From contig CAUYUJ010004335.1 in NCBI GenBank assembly GCA_963575745.1, positions 731,356-795,355 on the forward strand: a DNA stretch of 64,000 nt, read 5' to 3'. Below are positions 44,584 to 55,089 of the stretch, one piece after another (position 1 is the stretch's first letter; each line of letters opens with the position of its first letter). The DNA is from Prorocentrum cordatum. Lineage: Eukaryota; Sar; Dinophyceae; Prorocentrales; Prorocentraceae. The position numbers and the translations under genes are program-made. A model generated the notes under the pieces. It made no database searches and was not told where the DNA came from. It worked only from the letters and a program-made list of their open reading frames with translations.

Positions 44584-45522
44584 TTACTTGTCACACTGTG
44601 TCGGGAAGGAGTGCATATGAGCTTCAGGGCCTACTGATACTCCAAGATAGCGACACCAGCGAACGACTGAGAAGAGCTCGCAGCCACCCCAACTAGAGAC
44701 CAGGAGCGCACGAGTACGAGCATCATTCCCATAGGCACCCAGAAGGATAATGCATTTCCCGAAGTGCAGCTCCAGCCCGATAGCATCAGCGAGCACACAG
44801 AGCTTTAGGAAGACTGGAACCAAATCAGAGAAAAGGTTGGTCATCAGGAAGCGGACGTCGTCGGCGTAGCCTGGAAGGCCGAACCTAGGTGGGCCTGTTG
44901 CAACGAGCCACCGACAGACAGGGTCCAGGGCCAGGGCAAACACTAACATGGACGCTGGGCACCCTTGACGAACACCGCGGCCCACAGGAAAGCTGGCCAG
45001 AATGATTCCACAGAAATGGACCCGAGCAAGATTGTCCTGATAGAGGCTTTCAAAATATTGAACAGTCCAGTCAGGGATGCCCATGCGCTGCAAAACAAGC
45101 AGAGCCCATTCAATGATGAAACTGGGAAATGCCGCTTGGAAGTCCGCGAAGAGCTGGGCGGCATCATCACGGCCTTCCAGGTGAGCCAGGATACCGTCAC
45201 CCTCACAGGCAATAATATTGTCCAGTATCGAACGGCCAGGGGCCCCACCAGTCTGAGACTCCAGGATGGTATGAGTGCTGACCAGGGTGAGCGGACTAGC
45301 GATAGCAGCAGTGATCAACTTGCAATCAGCGCATCCCATAGACAGCGGACGGGTCGAAGACGGTTTCCGAGCGGGAACTGCTGTGGCATCAGTGAGATGG
45401 TCCCCCTTCGCCAAGAAAACCATCAACATCTCGTGAGCGTCATCAGGGAGAGGGTCTCGGGATGGTTGACACAGTTCAAGTAAAAATCGTACAGGATCGC
45501 CTGAGCCCCAGGGTGTTTCCAC
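44584..45522 (-). pseudogene. LINE-3 reverse transcriptase
   Basis: Motifs in the 312-codon frame: MLMVFLAKG (32-40), RPLSMGCADCKL, QLFADFQAAFPS with the first catalytic Asp (D127), GRGVRQGCPASML (181-193), and LPGYADDVRFL with YADD (219-222), then RWCRYLGVSVGPE. All RT catalytic residues look intact. The first ~20 residues overlap the preceding frame, and a single indel near 45,460 separates them. Confidence 0.92.
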
Positions 45523-47024
45523 CAGCCGTACGGTAGGCCGTCAATCCCAAGCATAGAGTTCCCAGACATCTTGACCAGAGACCCAAAAGCGTCAGCATCT
45601 AAGATCCACTCCTGATTCGGACAGAGGACGTCGGCACGCTGGATGCGCTGGGACAGAGTCGGCCAGAGCGAACGGTCGGGGGGCTTGGCCGCGAAGACCG
45701 AACCCCAATGACGTGGCAGTTCTGTACCCGCATGCTGGGCCGACGTGCACGGTGCACCCGTACTCTCAACCAAGATGTTGCCAAGACGGATTGACTTGTT
45801 CAGACTGCGCCAACGTTCCCTATTGCGCTGCACACGTGCGCGACGGCGTGCCACTTCGTGCTCAGGGAGTTCGCTCGCATGCAGGAGGGCCTCTTCCTCA
45901 TCATCTAACAACTGGTTGTTAAGAGCTGCAATGTGCGCATACAACCCCTGTGGATCAAAGAATATGCCGGCATCCACGTCAAAGAAGCTGGTTAGAAACG
46001 GATACGCACGCACTGCACGCACAACAAGATAGGATGTGGAAGCACGAAACCCTCGCAGAACAGAGATACTCCAATGCAGATACCCATGGACAGTCGTCGC
46101 CAGCCGAGAACGAAGGATCTTACGAAACTCAGCATGAGCCTCGTGCATAGCCACCTTGGCACGAGCGAGCTGCAACCGAATCGGGAGACTCCGATCAATG
46201 TCTGCGATCAGCCTGTCCAAACACACGGTGTACTCTTCAGTGGCAGGGACCCAACCAGGGATCGGGGGGGGGGCGTCCGACACACGAGGTTTCGGGGCAA
46301 TGGTGACCATCGCGGGGACGTGGTCAGAAGGGTTATTGAAGTTAGTGGGCATCCCGATAGTGGCTCCAGTCACGACAAGGTCCATAAGCACGGCAGGGGG
46401 AATGTCCACGTACACTCGATCGAGACGGGCTGTCGATACAACCCTGGGACCCTGACAGGCACGCCGAGTATCGAGAGGCTGGTAAAGCTCCGTCCAGGAA
46501 CCAAAGGCAGCATTCCACTCACGCGTAAAGGACGTGCCACCCCGAGTGAAAGCCCCGTCATCTAAGTTGAATCTCCCTTCACCACTGAAGACAACATTGA
46601 AGTCACCGAGCATGATGTGGGCGGCAGCAGCGGCAGGGAGAAGAGCGGACTGGGTGCAAGAGAGACAGTGACGATAGTAACCAAACCCTGCATCGACGTT
46701 AGAAAGGTGAACAGCGACAATCCCCGAGAGACCAGCCTCACCCCATCCAAGAACGTACGGCGCCTTACCAGGATAGAGAATCTTCTGAGAGAACCCACTG
46801 AACTGACAAGCTTGCTTATCTTGCACGCAGGCGAGTATACCGTGGCCCTGCAAGTTACCTGGGTGAGGGTTGAAGTAGAAACTGTGAGACGTGAATTTCT
46901 TGCGAAGCGAGACCAAGCCACCCTCATGACCGCGAGACTCCTGAATACAGGCTATGTGGTTACGAGGTAGCAGAGCCGAGAATATATGCCAACGCGTACA
47001 AGACCGATCTTTCATATTAGCCAC
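45423..47024 (-). CDS. LINE-3 ORF2 N-terminal part: EEP endonuclease and linker
   Basis: The 533-codon frame starts at an internal Met. The domain begins upstream in the same frame with IVAWNARGLFASV (near 47,060), and the frame is open to a TAG near 47,115, so the real start is non-AUG or provided by ORF1. Motifs: ACIQESRG (Q28, E29), GIVAVHLSN, MLGDFNVVF (GDFN 140-143), ARLDRVYVD and PSDHVPAMVT. The linker holds LPRHWGSVFAAK. It would nick target DNA. ORF2 is broken only after this point, by the indel near 45,460. Confidence 0.92.
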   Translation of the reverse strand: MANMKDRSCTRWHIFSALLPRNHIACIQESRGHEGGLVSLRKKFTSHSFYFNPHPGNLQGHGILACVQDKQACQFSGFSQKILYPGKAPYVLGWGEAGLSGIVAVHLSNVDAGFGYYRHCLSCTQSALLPAAAAAHIMLGDFNVVFSGEGRFNLDDGAFTRGGTSFTREWNAAFGSWTELYQPLDTRRACQGPRVVSTARLDRVYVDIPPAVLMDLVVTGATIGMPTNFNNPSDHVPAMVTIAPKPRVSDAPPPIPGWVPATEEYTVCLDRLIADIDRSLPIRLQLARAKVAMHEAHAEFRKILRSRLATTVHGYLHWSISVLRGFRASTSYLVVRAVRAYPFLTSFFDVDAGIFFDPQGLYAHIAALNNQLLDDEEEALLHASELPEHEVARRRARVQRNRERWRSLNKSIRLGNILVESTGAPCTSAQHAGTELPRHWGSVFAAKPPDRSLWPTLSQRIQRADVLCPNQEWILDADAFGSLVKMSGNSMLGIDGLPYGWWKHPGAQAILYDFYLNCVNHPETLSLMTLTRC

Positions 47025-47218
47025 GCTTGCGAATAGACCCCTGGCGTTCCACGCGACGATCGATCGGTTTCTTCGGGAGGAAGGGGATGAACGACGACTC
47101 CCCGCACTCCCCTAGATAGCTTTTGGCCTCGTCGAAACAGCCCTCGCACAGGAGAGAGGCTACCTCCTGCGTCAGCCACCCAGCCTCCACGGAGGCGCTA
47201 GACTCTGAAGCATCGCTG

Positions 47219-48097
47219 CTAAAGACTCAACTGCTCCGTCACCTTTGTCACAATCTCATCATGCTTACCCGAGAGACCGATCTGCTCAAATTGACAGGCG
47301 AAGGCGATCACACGAGGTTGCTCGAAGACTGTCGAAGGCTCCTGAACGCTGTACAACTTTAGGGCGTCTCCTGTCGACTCATTAGCAATGGAGATGAAGC
47401 CGTTGCCAACCGTCGAGTCGACCTTCCACCCTGCGAGCTGAGGAACTGTCTTCACAACCGACTCGACCTCCGAACGAATATTCCCCATCACTGCGAGCTG
47501 CTTGTTAGTCTCCCCATCCCTGAGAGGCTTAAGGCGCAAGATGCGAGGGCCCTTAGGAGTGGTGTAAGAGTGGCCGTCGGGGAAGTTATTACGAAAGGTC
47601 TCGATCGTCTCAGACGCTGCATCACCAGACGGGAAAGCCAGAATCACTTTCTTCGAGAAGTTCTGAGGAGTGACCTTCATCCGAGCCTGGACTTCAGCAC
47701 TTGCGCACGACGCAAGAATCTCCTGACTAGCTTTAGTGAGGACCGCACGAGTGAACTCATCCATAAAGCCCACAACAATCCCTTTCGAGAGCAAGTCCTG
47801 GTTCCCGAGCCTGGTGCGAGCACTGACACGGGCCTTCTTCGCCGAGCTCTCGCCACTGTCGTCGCTGTTGAGTCCGAAGCCGCTGCCGCCGCTGCCAGAT
47901 GCCGTCGCTCTCAACGCCGCCCACGCCGCATCCGTCTCTGCTAGCTTCTTCTTCTGCTGATTCAAAGCCTCCTGCAAATTCTTCATCGATTCGGCAAGCT
48001 CAGCTACCTGTTCCGTCGCCTTCGTGCCCGACTCATTCATCTTCGCCACCTGAGCTGCCAGATCCCTGATCGCTTGCTCTGTGGCGTTCGGCGCCAT
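47219..48097 (-). CDS. LINE-3 ORF1 protein, intact
   Basis: 292 residues from the ATG at 48097, 152 nt after the leader. Residues 1-60 form a coiled coil (AIRDLAAQVAKMNESG, KNLQEALNQQKKKLAE). A Gly/Ser and basic spacer follows (KKARVSARTR near 88-98), then a globular C-terminal domain with GIVVGFMDEFTRAVLTKA and VILAFPSGDAASETIE. The layout matches LINE-2 ORF1, including the GF-D-----T---KA motif. Likely RNA-binding and multimerising; this is inferred. No disabling mutation is seen. Confidence 0.85.
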   Translation of the reverse strand: MAPNATEQAIRDLAAQVAKMNESGTKATEQVAELAESMKNLQEALNQQKKKLAETDAAWAALRATASGSGGSGFGLNSDDSGESSAKKARVSARTRLGNQDLLSKGIVVGFMDEFTRAVLTKASQEILASCASAEVQARMKVTPQNFSKKVILAFPSGDAASETIETFRNNFPDGHSYTTPKGPRILRLKPLRDGETNKQLAVMGNIRSEVESVVKTVPQLAGWKVDSTVGNGFISIANESTGDALKLYSVQEPSTVFEQPRVIAFACQFEQIGLSGKHDEIVTKVTEQLSL

Positions 48098-48249
48098 GGC
48101 ACCGCTGAACAGAACACTGACTGAGAACGAGGATGTGCTCCGATCTGGTCGGAGAGAGGGGGGAAGCAGAGCGGAGCAGCTGTGCCCAGGATTCGAGCGG
48201 CCCCCTCAGCAGCGACCAAGCTCGAAGCGCCAGTGTCGCACGTTTCGAA

Positions 48250-48271
48250 ATTGAGCCAAAATGGCCACGGA
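48250..48271 (-). other. DinoSL relict, LINE-3 (20 of 22)
   Basis: Two differences from the leader: GTAGCC reads GTGGCC, and the last base is T instead of G. The variable first base is T. It is directly preceded by (ATC)n on the minus strand, like LINE-2. Confidence 0.9.
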
Positions 48272-48405
48272 CGATGATGATGATGATGATGATGATGGCG
48301 GCGATGATGATGAGGATGAGGAGGAGGAGGAGGAGAACCCCTGACACCGAGGAGCAGGAGGATGAGGAAGAGGAGGGAGAGGAGGAGGAAGAGGAGGCCG
48401 GAGAT
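48272..48405. repeat. (GAT)n then (GGA)n microsatellite abutting LINE-3
   Basis: ACGATGATGATG to about 48,320, then GAGGAGGAG and GGAAGAGGAG to about 48,405 on the plus strand. AACCCCTGACACC interrupts it near 48,337. It starts at the very base where the leader ends. Confidence 0.9.
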
Positions 48406-48797
48406 AAGATTGTGGCGCCTTATTAGCCTTATTGGGCCTCCAAGGGCCTACCGGAGCTCGTGTCCTGTGCGGGCCAGGCTCTACAGCTGTGTAGGATCTT
48501 CGCACCGACCCAACCATGCGCAGTTGTGAATACCGCAATTCTGAATATCATCTTTGCCCGCGCCCCCTATGGGGCCACGAACCGTGCGAGGGGCGCGCCG
48601 AGATGCGCGGCGGGGCACGCGACGCGAGCGATGACGATAGGTCTGCGCGCGAGAGACTGAGCGCGAGTGAGTCTGATTGTGAATCAGTCTGCGCGCGAAT
48701 CAGTCCACGCGCATAAGCGTCGACGCCCATGTCGGCGCGCTCCTCCCGAGGATCGCGCCCGCTTCCTTCCCGTTTTTTTTTTTGGGGGGGGGGTTCT

Positions 48798-48801
<4 letters not shown>

Positions 48802-48875
<74 letters not shown>

Positions 48876-48915
48876 TTCTCTCTTTTTTTTTTCTCTCTCT
48901 CTCTCTCTCTCTCTG
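48802..48915. repeat. (CT)n microsatellite
   Basis: About 110 bp of CT repeats with TTT interruptions, preceded by poly-T and poly-G runs at 48,773-48,793. The minus-strand poly Arg/Glu frame comes from it. Between 48,406 and 48,800 one diverged unit of the 89-bp minisatellite (48,558-48,600) is visible. Confidence 0.95.
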
Positions 48916-49214
48916 CCCGCGCGCGCCCATGTCCGAGGCCGCGGGCGCGGCGCCGCGCGGAGCCCCCGCGACGCGCGCCGGTCGCCCCGAAGGGGCCCCG
49001 GCGACGCGAGCGGGTCGTCCGCCGCGCGGAGCAGAGAGAGCTGGCTGGCTGATAGCGGGCAAGGCTGCGGCCGCCGGGCAGAGAGACGACGGGGGCGAGC
49101 GAGGCTCTGGGCAGAGCGCAGCGCGGGATTCCCGCGACGCGCGCCCGTCGCCCCGCGAGGGCCCCAGCGACGCGCGCGGGTTGCCCGCGGCGCGAAGCCG
49201 AACAGTCAGACCGT

Positions 49215-49545
49215 CGAGAGACGGCGAGGCTCGGGCGGGTCGCTTTTCAAGGCAAGCCTCGCGGATAAACTCGGTGAAGCCCAGCTCCCTGGCGAGGGCC
49301 GTCGCCTCCCTCCTGCGCCGCTTCGCGCGCGTAGAAGACTGCTCCAGCTGCTTCCGCAATCCCTCCGGCGGCCCTGCCGGGAAGAACTCGACGCGCGGCG
49401 CCCGCGTGAGCAGGAGGTCCTCGTGGCGCGTGGCGCGCGAGAGCAGCGCGTAGAGCTCCAGCCGCCAGTCGTCGTCCTCCTTCCTGCCGTTCCCCACCTC
49501 TTGGCGGCCGCTGTCCAGGATCACGCCTGGGCGACGTCGGCCGAG
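49215..49545 (-). pseudogene. Fragment resembling the C-terminus of a superfamily 1 helicase
   Basis: On the minus strand, PGVILDSGRQEVGN then DDDWRLELYALLSRATRHED continues as LLLTRAPRVEFFPAGPP and a basic helical end (STRAKRRRREATALARELGF). LELYALLSRAT..EDLLL resembles motif VI of superfamily 1 helicases (Y-V-A-L-S-R-A). Only about 110 residues are present and no Walker motifs were found, so it is a fragment, possibly of a PIF1- or RecD-like protein. It sits between LINE-3 and the minisatellite, with GC-rich Arg/Ala/Pro frames beside it. Confidence 0.45.
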
Positions 49546-49609
49546 GGGGCAGCGCGCTGGACGGCCGACGGCCCAGGGCGAGAGTCCACGAGACGGAGAG
49601 AAAGTTTCC

Positions 49610-50407
49610 AAAACGTGTGAGGGGCCACGAAACGCGCGAGGGGCGTGCCAAAATAGGGCGGCGCCACCATGCTTGCAGCGCCGCTGGGGCCTTAGATGGA
49701 GCTCCGTATGGGGCCACAACAAGTGTGATGGGTGTGCCAAAATCGGGCGGCGCCGCCATGCGGGCTGCGCCACTAGGACTTCAGGTGGAGCTCCCTATGG
49801 GGCCGCGAAACGTGTGAGGTATGTGTGTGTGAGTGTGTGTGTGTGTATGTGTATATGAATGTGTGTGTGTGTGTGCGTGTGTGTGTGTGTGTGTGCGTGC
49901 CAAAATGGGGCGGCGCCGCCATGCGGGCTGCGCCACTGGGCCATTAGGTGGAGCTCCCTATGGGGCCACGAAGCGAGCGAGGGGTGTGCCAAAATGGAGC
50001 GGCGCCGTCATGCGGGCTGCGCCACTGGGACCTACGATGGAGCTCCCTACGGGGCCATGAAATGTGTGAGGGGTGCACCAAGATGGGGCGGCGCCGCCAT
50101 GCGGGCTGCGCCACCGGGACTTCAGGTGGACCTCCCTATGGGGCCACGAAACGTGTGAGGGGTGTGTCAAAATGGGGCGGCGCCGCCATGCGGGCTGCGC
50201 CGCTGGGACCTTAGATGGAGCTCCCTATGGGGCCACGAAGCGTGTGAGGGGTGTAACAAAATCGGGCGGCGCCGCCATGCGGGCTGCGCCACTGGGACTT
50301 CGGGTGGAGCTCCCTATGGGGCCACGAAGCGTGTGAGGGGTGTGTCAAAATGGGGCGGCGCCGCCATGCGGGCTGCGCCAATGGGGCCTTAGGTGGAACC
50401 CCCTATG
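49610..50407. repeat. 89-bp minisatellite, 8 copies, one with a (TG)n expansion
   Basis: The unit contains GCCAAAATGGGGCGGCGCCG, CCATGCGGGCTGCGCCAC, GGTGGAGCTCCCTATGGGGC and CACGAAGCGTGTGAGGGG. GGCGGCGCC occurs near 49,661, 49,747, 49,910, 49,999, 50,088, 50,177, 50,266 and 50,356. The longer gap after the second copy is a TGTG tract at 49,818-49,897. Its right edge meets the 3' end of LINE-4; the LINE-4 stop codon (minus, 50,389-50,391) lies inside the last unit. Confidence 0.95.
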
Positions 50408-51370
50408 GGTGCAGCCGCGCGCATCTTGTTGAAAATGTGGTATGCCAGCACGATCCTGCGAACTGTCTCGCGAGGCGAGAGGTCGCTGGGCGCTGGGGGA
50501 TATGCAGCCGAAGGGGCCCAAGCCCCACCGCGTTAAAGCGTTGAGGAGAGGGGGTGGGTCAGGGAACCTAAGGAGGCGTAAGAGGCGAGGACAGGCGAGG
50601 TAGTGGGGGAATGAATCAGGCATGTCCTGGCAGCCAAGAATACAGCCCCGCGGAGCCAGTACGTGCATGCGGCACGAGGTGGTCCAGCCCGCTGCCAGCG
50701 TCTTGAATGTGGCCCAGCGCCAGCTGGGTTTTACTGAACCGAGTACGTCAGCGAGCGCCTTCCAGCGCCCCCCTTAAATGCCTGTGCCTAAGGGATGGCC
50801 CCGCGAAGCCAATCGCTTCTCGAGCGTGACCAGGAATGGTGGTGCGAATGCAGTCTGGCGCAGCGATGCTGCGAACGCGCGCTAAAAATGCGCACGGCGT
50901 GGTGGGTCTGCTGCGCGGGCGGCGTGCATCTCTACCTGCGCGGCTGCCTGGGCAGCTCGCAGCATCGTCGGCGTGAAAACAGAGGTGCGCGAAGCGGGGC
51001 GGAGCTGATCGTAGGATTGTACAATCGCCTGCAGCTGGGCCCAGAATGGGGGCGACCACAAGCCCGCGATCCAGCGATGGAGGTTATGCACCGTGCTTTC
51101 TAGCCATGCAGTGTCTCGGAGCCGCTCGAAGTGCGGCTCCCATGTGGTGAGTAGAGTGAGGCTGGCAGCACGAGCGGTGGCCGATACAAACATAACTTGC
51201 ATTGGGCGCAGGACAGGTGGCGGAGACCAGCCTGCCATCGCTAGAAGGTCAACCTTGCGGAACATGTTCGGTGGCAAACTCAACATCCTATGAAAAATGT
51301 AATGCTCCCTCTGTGTAATAGAGGTGGGCGCAGGATAGAATTGGGCAACGCAGCTGAGCGTTGAGAGCAC
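50408..51370 (-). pseudogene. LINE-4 ORF2 C-terminal region
   Basis: The frame 51370-50882 gives helical sequence with SITQREHYIFHRMLSLPPN. After a change of frame, C9-x3-C13-x8-H22-x3-C26 follows in the 50668 frame (CILGC..HYLAC, 50,591-50,644). A last segment, TVRRIVLAYHIFNKMRAAAP, ends at TAA (50,389-50,391). LINE-1 ends the same way. At least one frameshift is needed. Confidence 0.8.
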
Positions 51371-51379
51371 CGATGTGTT

Positions 51380-52392
51380 TTAGAGCCTCACAGTGGTATC
51401 ACTGCCAGACTGCACTAAATTGAGCCATCTCGCCCGCTGCCACCGTTTTTGCCCAGGGGTGTGCCATGCGTCCGCCAGCGAGGCTGCAGGTCCAAGGAAG
51501 GTCCCAAGGTATTGGCACGCCCTGTAACAGAGAAGCCAGACCAAGCGGGAGAAAACTCTGAAAGCAGGGCCTGTGTTTGGGCGATGGTGGCAGGCGTGGC
51601 GGCACCCCATAGCGGGACGACGACACACTTGTGAAGCTTGAGTGACAGCAGGGCGAGGTGGGCAGCCGCATCAAAGGGCTCATTCGCTCTGCTCACGATG
51701 CCGAAGGGGCCGCACAGGATGCCCATGTCATCGGCGCATGCCCCCAGGTAGTTGGAATGCGGGTCGCAGCCAGGATCCATGTGGGTGATGATGAAGGCGA
51801 TGTGGCGTATGATCGGGTCCATTGCGATCGCCCGTGCTGGTCCGCTAGCTGGGCAGCCTTGCGCAACTCCCGACTCAATCGCAAACATCTCGTGACGGAC
51901 GCCGTCCACCTTGACTGAGGACGTGGGTGCGTAGCACACAGCGCGGAAGAGGTTCATGAAACCTGCAGGCAAGCCGGAGCGGTGGAGCGCCTTGAAGACC
52001 CAGGTTCTGCCCAGGGACGGGAACGCGGCGGCGAAGTCGAAGCTGACGAAGACTGGGTGCGCCTGCATCGCGTTCTCGAGGAAGCCGACGCGGCGCATCT
52101 CGGTATCCAGGCGCGCGATGTGCTGTGTGAAATTCCTTCCAGCCACGAAACCCTGTTGAGCTGAATGTGTACGTTCAGCGACATGCTGCTTGATCAAGTT
52201 GTTCGCTGCTCCTGCGATAGCCTTGATGTCCGTGTTCTTCAGGGAGAGCGGGCGGGTGTCCTCGGGGCTGCGATCTGCGGTCAGCTCACCCAGAAGGTTG
52301 TCACCCTTCAGCAGGATGGCAAAGTCGGAGTCGTTCAGGTCGCGTGGGATAGGGTCGCCCGGGCAGAGGAAGCAGGCGAGGTCCTCGATCAT
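51380..52392 (-). pseudogene. LINE-4 reverse transcriptase
   Basis: Frame 52392-51415 contains RPLSLKNTDIKAIA, AQQGFVAGRNFTQHI (78-92), FVSFDFAAAFPS with the first catalytic Asp (D119), SGVAQGCPASG (174-184) and GACADDMGIL with CADD (219-222). Near 51,520 the frame changes to give CQYLGTFLGPAAS, the thumb motif, ending at 51380. AGRNF and CADD are shared with LINE-1. Apart from that frameshift the core is intact. Confidence 0.92.
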
Positions 52393-52489
52393 ACCCAGCG
52401 AGTGGTCGTGGGCAGTCCAAGCGTTGTGCGGGGGGCAATCGGGGCCAGGCGCAGAAGGCGAAGTACGCGCCAGGAAGGCCTTCAGCTGG

Positions 52490-53262
52490 TTCTTGGTGGG
52501 GCGATCACGTCAATCAGGTCGCCCTGCGGCGCGCGCGTCTCGATGCGCTCGCGCGCAGCAGCGACGTCGACCTTCTTGGCCGCGAAGACGGGCTGCCAGT
52601 GGGAGCGAAGACGGGCTGCCAGTGGGAGCGGAGGGCGTCCACCATTGGGCCGCTCTCTCTCTGGTAACAGCTGCTTGGCCTGCAAGGCCTGTGACTTTGA
52701 TCCCTTGGAGGGCGGGCCGACGCTTCCACGGGGCCCGCGCGAGAGCGCGTTTCTGGGAGGCCCTTGGGGGCAGGGCGTCGGGATGGATCCGCGGGGGCCT
52801 CGCTGCCTGCTGTGCCAGAGAGCGCTAGCGAGCCTCGAAGTCGCGGCGCAGGGCGGCCGACGTGGTCGCGAAGCTGACGTCGTCAGTGAGCTCGATGGTG
52901 GGCGCGGAGATATCGAGGAAGCGCTTGCCCAGGTCCGCGGTTGCAGGAAGGCGACGCGCGAGTTTGACGTCTTGGCGCCAGATCGCCCTTGAGATGGAGC
53001 GCATGGTGATGACCCTGCCGTCGAGATAGCCAGGCTTCGCAGCGTCGCCAATGCTGATGCGGACCCAGTCGTCCCTGACCACGCGGGCGGCCTCAGTCAT
53101 CATGGTCTTATGAGAGCGCCAGCGGTTCTCGACTGAGTTGTGCTGCATTGTGGACGCGTCAATGAGCTTCTGCGAGTAGACCGCGTAGTTTGAGCCCCGA
53201 AAGACGGCCGGGGGATGGCTTGCTCTGCAGGCGGCGTGCGCGGCTTGATGCCAATCGTGCAC
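52490..53262 (-). pseudogene. LINE-4 linker with a frameshifting 23-bp duplication
   Basis: Frame 53262-52825 gives helical linker sequence (ENRWRSHKTMMTEAARVV, RAIWRQDVKLARRLPA). Near 52,600 LRSHWQPVFA, the HW..VF motif seen in the other LINEs, appears twice because a 23-bp segment (52,583-52,605) is repeated at 52,606-52,628. As 23 is not a multiple of three, the copy shifts the frame. Confidence 0.8.
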
Positions 53263-53279
53263 GATATGACCGCGTGGTC

Positions 53280-54060
53280 GCTGCGGCGCTGATCAGACAG
53301 GATGGCCGCGTCGTGGAGGACGTGGACAGCGATGGGGCCCCTGCGTCGCATGCGAGGGGGGACTGATGAAGACGCGATCGATCGAGGAGGCGGTGAAGCC
53401 AGCCTTGTTGAAGCGCGCAGGGAGTTCCGCCTCGACCTCGGGCAAGGTGTCAAACAGGGCCTTCCAGAAAGCTTGCTGCTGGCGATTGTTATTGTCCAGG
53501 GGGGGGCAGGCGCGGGTAGCCCGCGGCTGGAGGAAGGTGTCGGGCGGGCGGCTGGCCGTGTTGAAGCCCCCCCATCGCAGTAAAGGCCCGCTTGGTGCAG
53601 TCACGGTGACTGCGCCAAGCAGCGCGGGCCCTGTCACGATCGCGCGCGTCGGGCTCATGGTTGTGGACGTTCATGGTAGCCAGGTGCTGGTCAGAGATGG
53701 CGTTGCTGATGGCAAGCTGCTGGGCGCGGCCTGGCACCAGAGGGTCATGTTCAAATGCTGGATGCGGCCCAGGGCGGAATTGGGCAAGCTGCGCGGGCGT
53801 GAACCATGGGGTGGGGGGTCGCGACGCCGCCCGCTGCAGACTGCTGCGTGGGTGGGTCCGCGCGGAATTCTGACAATAATAGCTTGTATGGGCGCGGCTG
53901 CGTGTCTAGCCAAGTGCGGAAGAGCGTCTCCGACCCGTGGACCTCTTGCAAGAGGATCACCTGCTTGGCCCGCATGAACTTGATGAGGGCGGCCTGCTTG
54001 CGGCGACGTCGTCGGCGGCGCGAGCGCATGAAGGCGCGGGCGTTCCAGCTGACGAAGGTA
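53280..54060 (-). pseudogene. LINE-4 EEP endonuclease, several frameshifts
   Basis: TFVSWNARAFMRS begins near 54,060, then VILLQEVHGSETLF (catalytic Glu present), in the frame ending at 53751. The protein then moves to another frame with QLAISNAISDQHLATMNVHNHE (near 53,680), and to a third with LRWGGFNTASRPPD, where GDFN would be expected, and SIDRVFISPP (near 53,370). At least two indels break it. The match to LINE-1 EEP is clear in the first part. Confidence 0.85.
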
Positions 54061-54238
54061 GAAGGTAGCGTCGTGTCCGAGCCGCGCCAAGGGGACCGCG
54101 GGTGGCCAGGAACGCCACGTTGTGGACTCGGTGTCCGCGCAGAGTGCCTGGAAGTCTGCGAGGATGGAGCCGCAATTGAAGGTGGGTTTCTCCAGCGCCC
54201 GCTCGTTCCATTCGAGAATGGCGGGGTCGGCTTGGCCT

Positions 54239-55089
54239 TTAAAGTTGAGGCGTACCAGCGGTGCCGCATCGCAGTGGATCTCGCCCCTTGGAGCGGATGG
54301 CGCGCCAGCGTAGCTGCGGGTACTTCTGCGACAAAAGCAGATGCAGCTTCTTGCGCTGGATCTCCGCGCGGATCTGCCTCGGCGACTTGTCGGGGTTGAC
54401 GCAGAAGTCGGCGTGGACGCCGTTGGTGTCGACGGTGTGGAAGCGCTGCCATCGGCCCGCGGCGCCCCGAAGAGCACGTTGAAGAGCGAGCGCCCGTGGG
54501 ATGGCCACCTCCCTGTTGCCCTTGACCTGGAGGATGAAGCGCCGCGCGGGCTCGTCTCCATGGAGTTCGACACGGTCGTGTTGGAGTCCAGCAGCACCGA
54601 TCCACTCCTGCAGGCCGTTGAGGACGGCATTGGGGGCAACGAGCCACTGTGAGCCAATGGCGAACAGGGTAGCGTCTGGCGATCTGCCCCACTCGGCAAG
54701 CCTGGAAAGATCGGCGACGGGGGCCTGCACCTCGGCGAGGGCGATCGCGCCGCGCAGCTTGCCGATCTGAGCCCACCTCCTGCGCTGATCCTCGGGCTGC
54801 TTGTCCTGCTCTCGCTTGGTGCGGGCCAACTGGTCCTTAAGGCAGTCCACGCGGCGTTCAGTCTGAAGGACTTGTTGTTGGAGAAGCCGGCGGGAGCTGT
54901 CGCGGGACTGTTCCAGTAGGATGTCGGCCTGCTGCTTCAAAGTGGCGGCGGCGTGGGAGATCTGCTGCTGCGTGAGATTCTGGGGGGCGCTGCCCAGGTC
55001 GTCTGGAAGTCCAGGGAGTCGAACGGGAGCACCATCAGCAGCTGGATTGGCAGACGCTTGCGGAGTCCGTTGGTCTTCTCCTGGTTGTT
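54239..55089 (-). pseudogene. LINE-4 ORF1, second part
   Basis: From the insertion junction the frame reads QPGEDQRTPQAS, a Gln-rich coiled coil (LLQQQVLQTERRVDCLKDQL) and a C-terminal domain (RRFILQVKGNREVAIP, GRWQRFHTVDTNGVH, NPDKSPRQIRAEIQRKK), stopping at 54239. The DKS/DKN-x-RQ-x-x-x-EI motif is shared with LINE-1. It is in phase with the first part at 57,232-57,850 once the inserted elements are removed, giving 489 residues in all. Confidence 0.8.

Larger units (their letters stand above)
43575..48271 (-). mobile_element. LINE-3: near-complete non-LTR retrotransposon with DinoSL
   Basis: From 48271: DinoSL copy (20 of 22), 152-nt 5' UTR, intact ORF1, EEP nuclease with all recognised catalytic motifs, linker, RT with YADD, C-terminal region with the Cys/His motif, and a 3' end at a ~33-bp run of G (C on the minus strand). 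It is the best preserved LINE here. ORF2 needs one frame change near 45,460 and has stops at 44584 and near 44,380. It is related to LINE-2 (Y-x-D-D motif and GVRQG). Confidence 0.93.
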
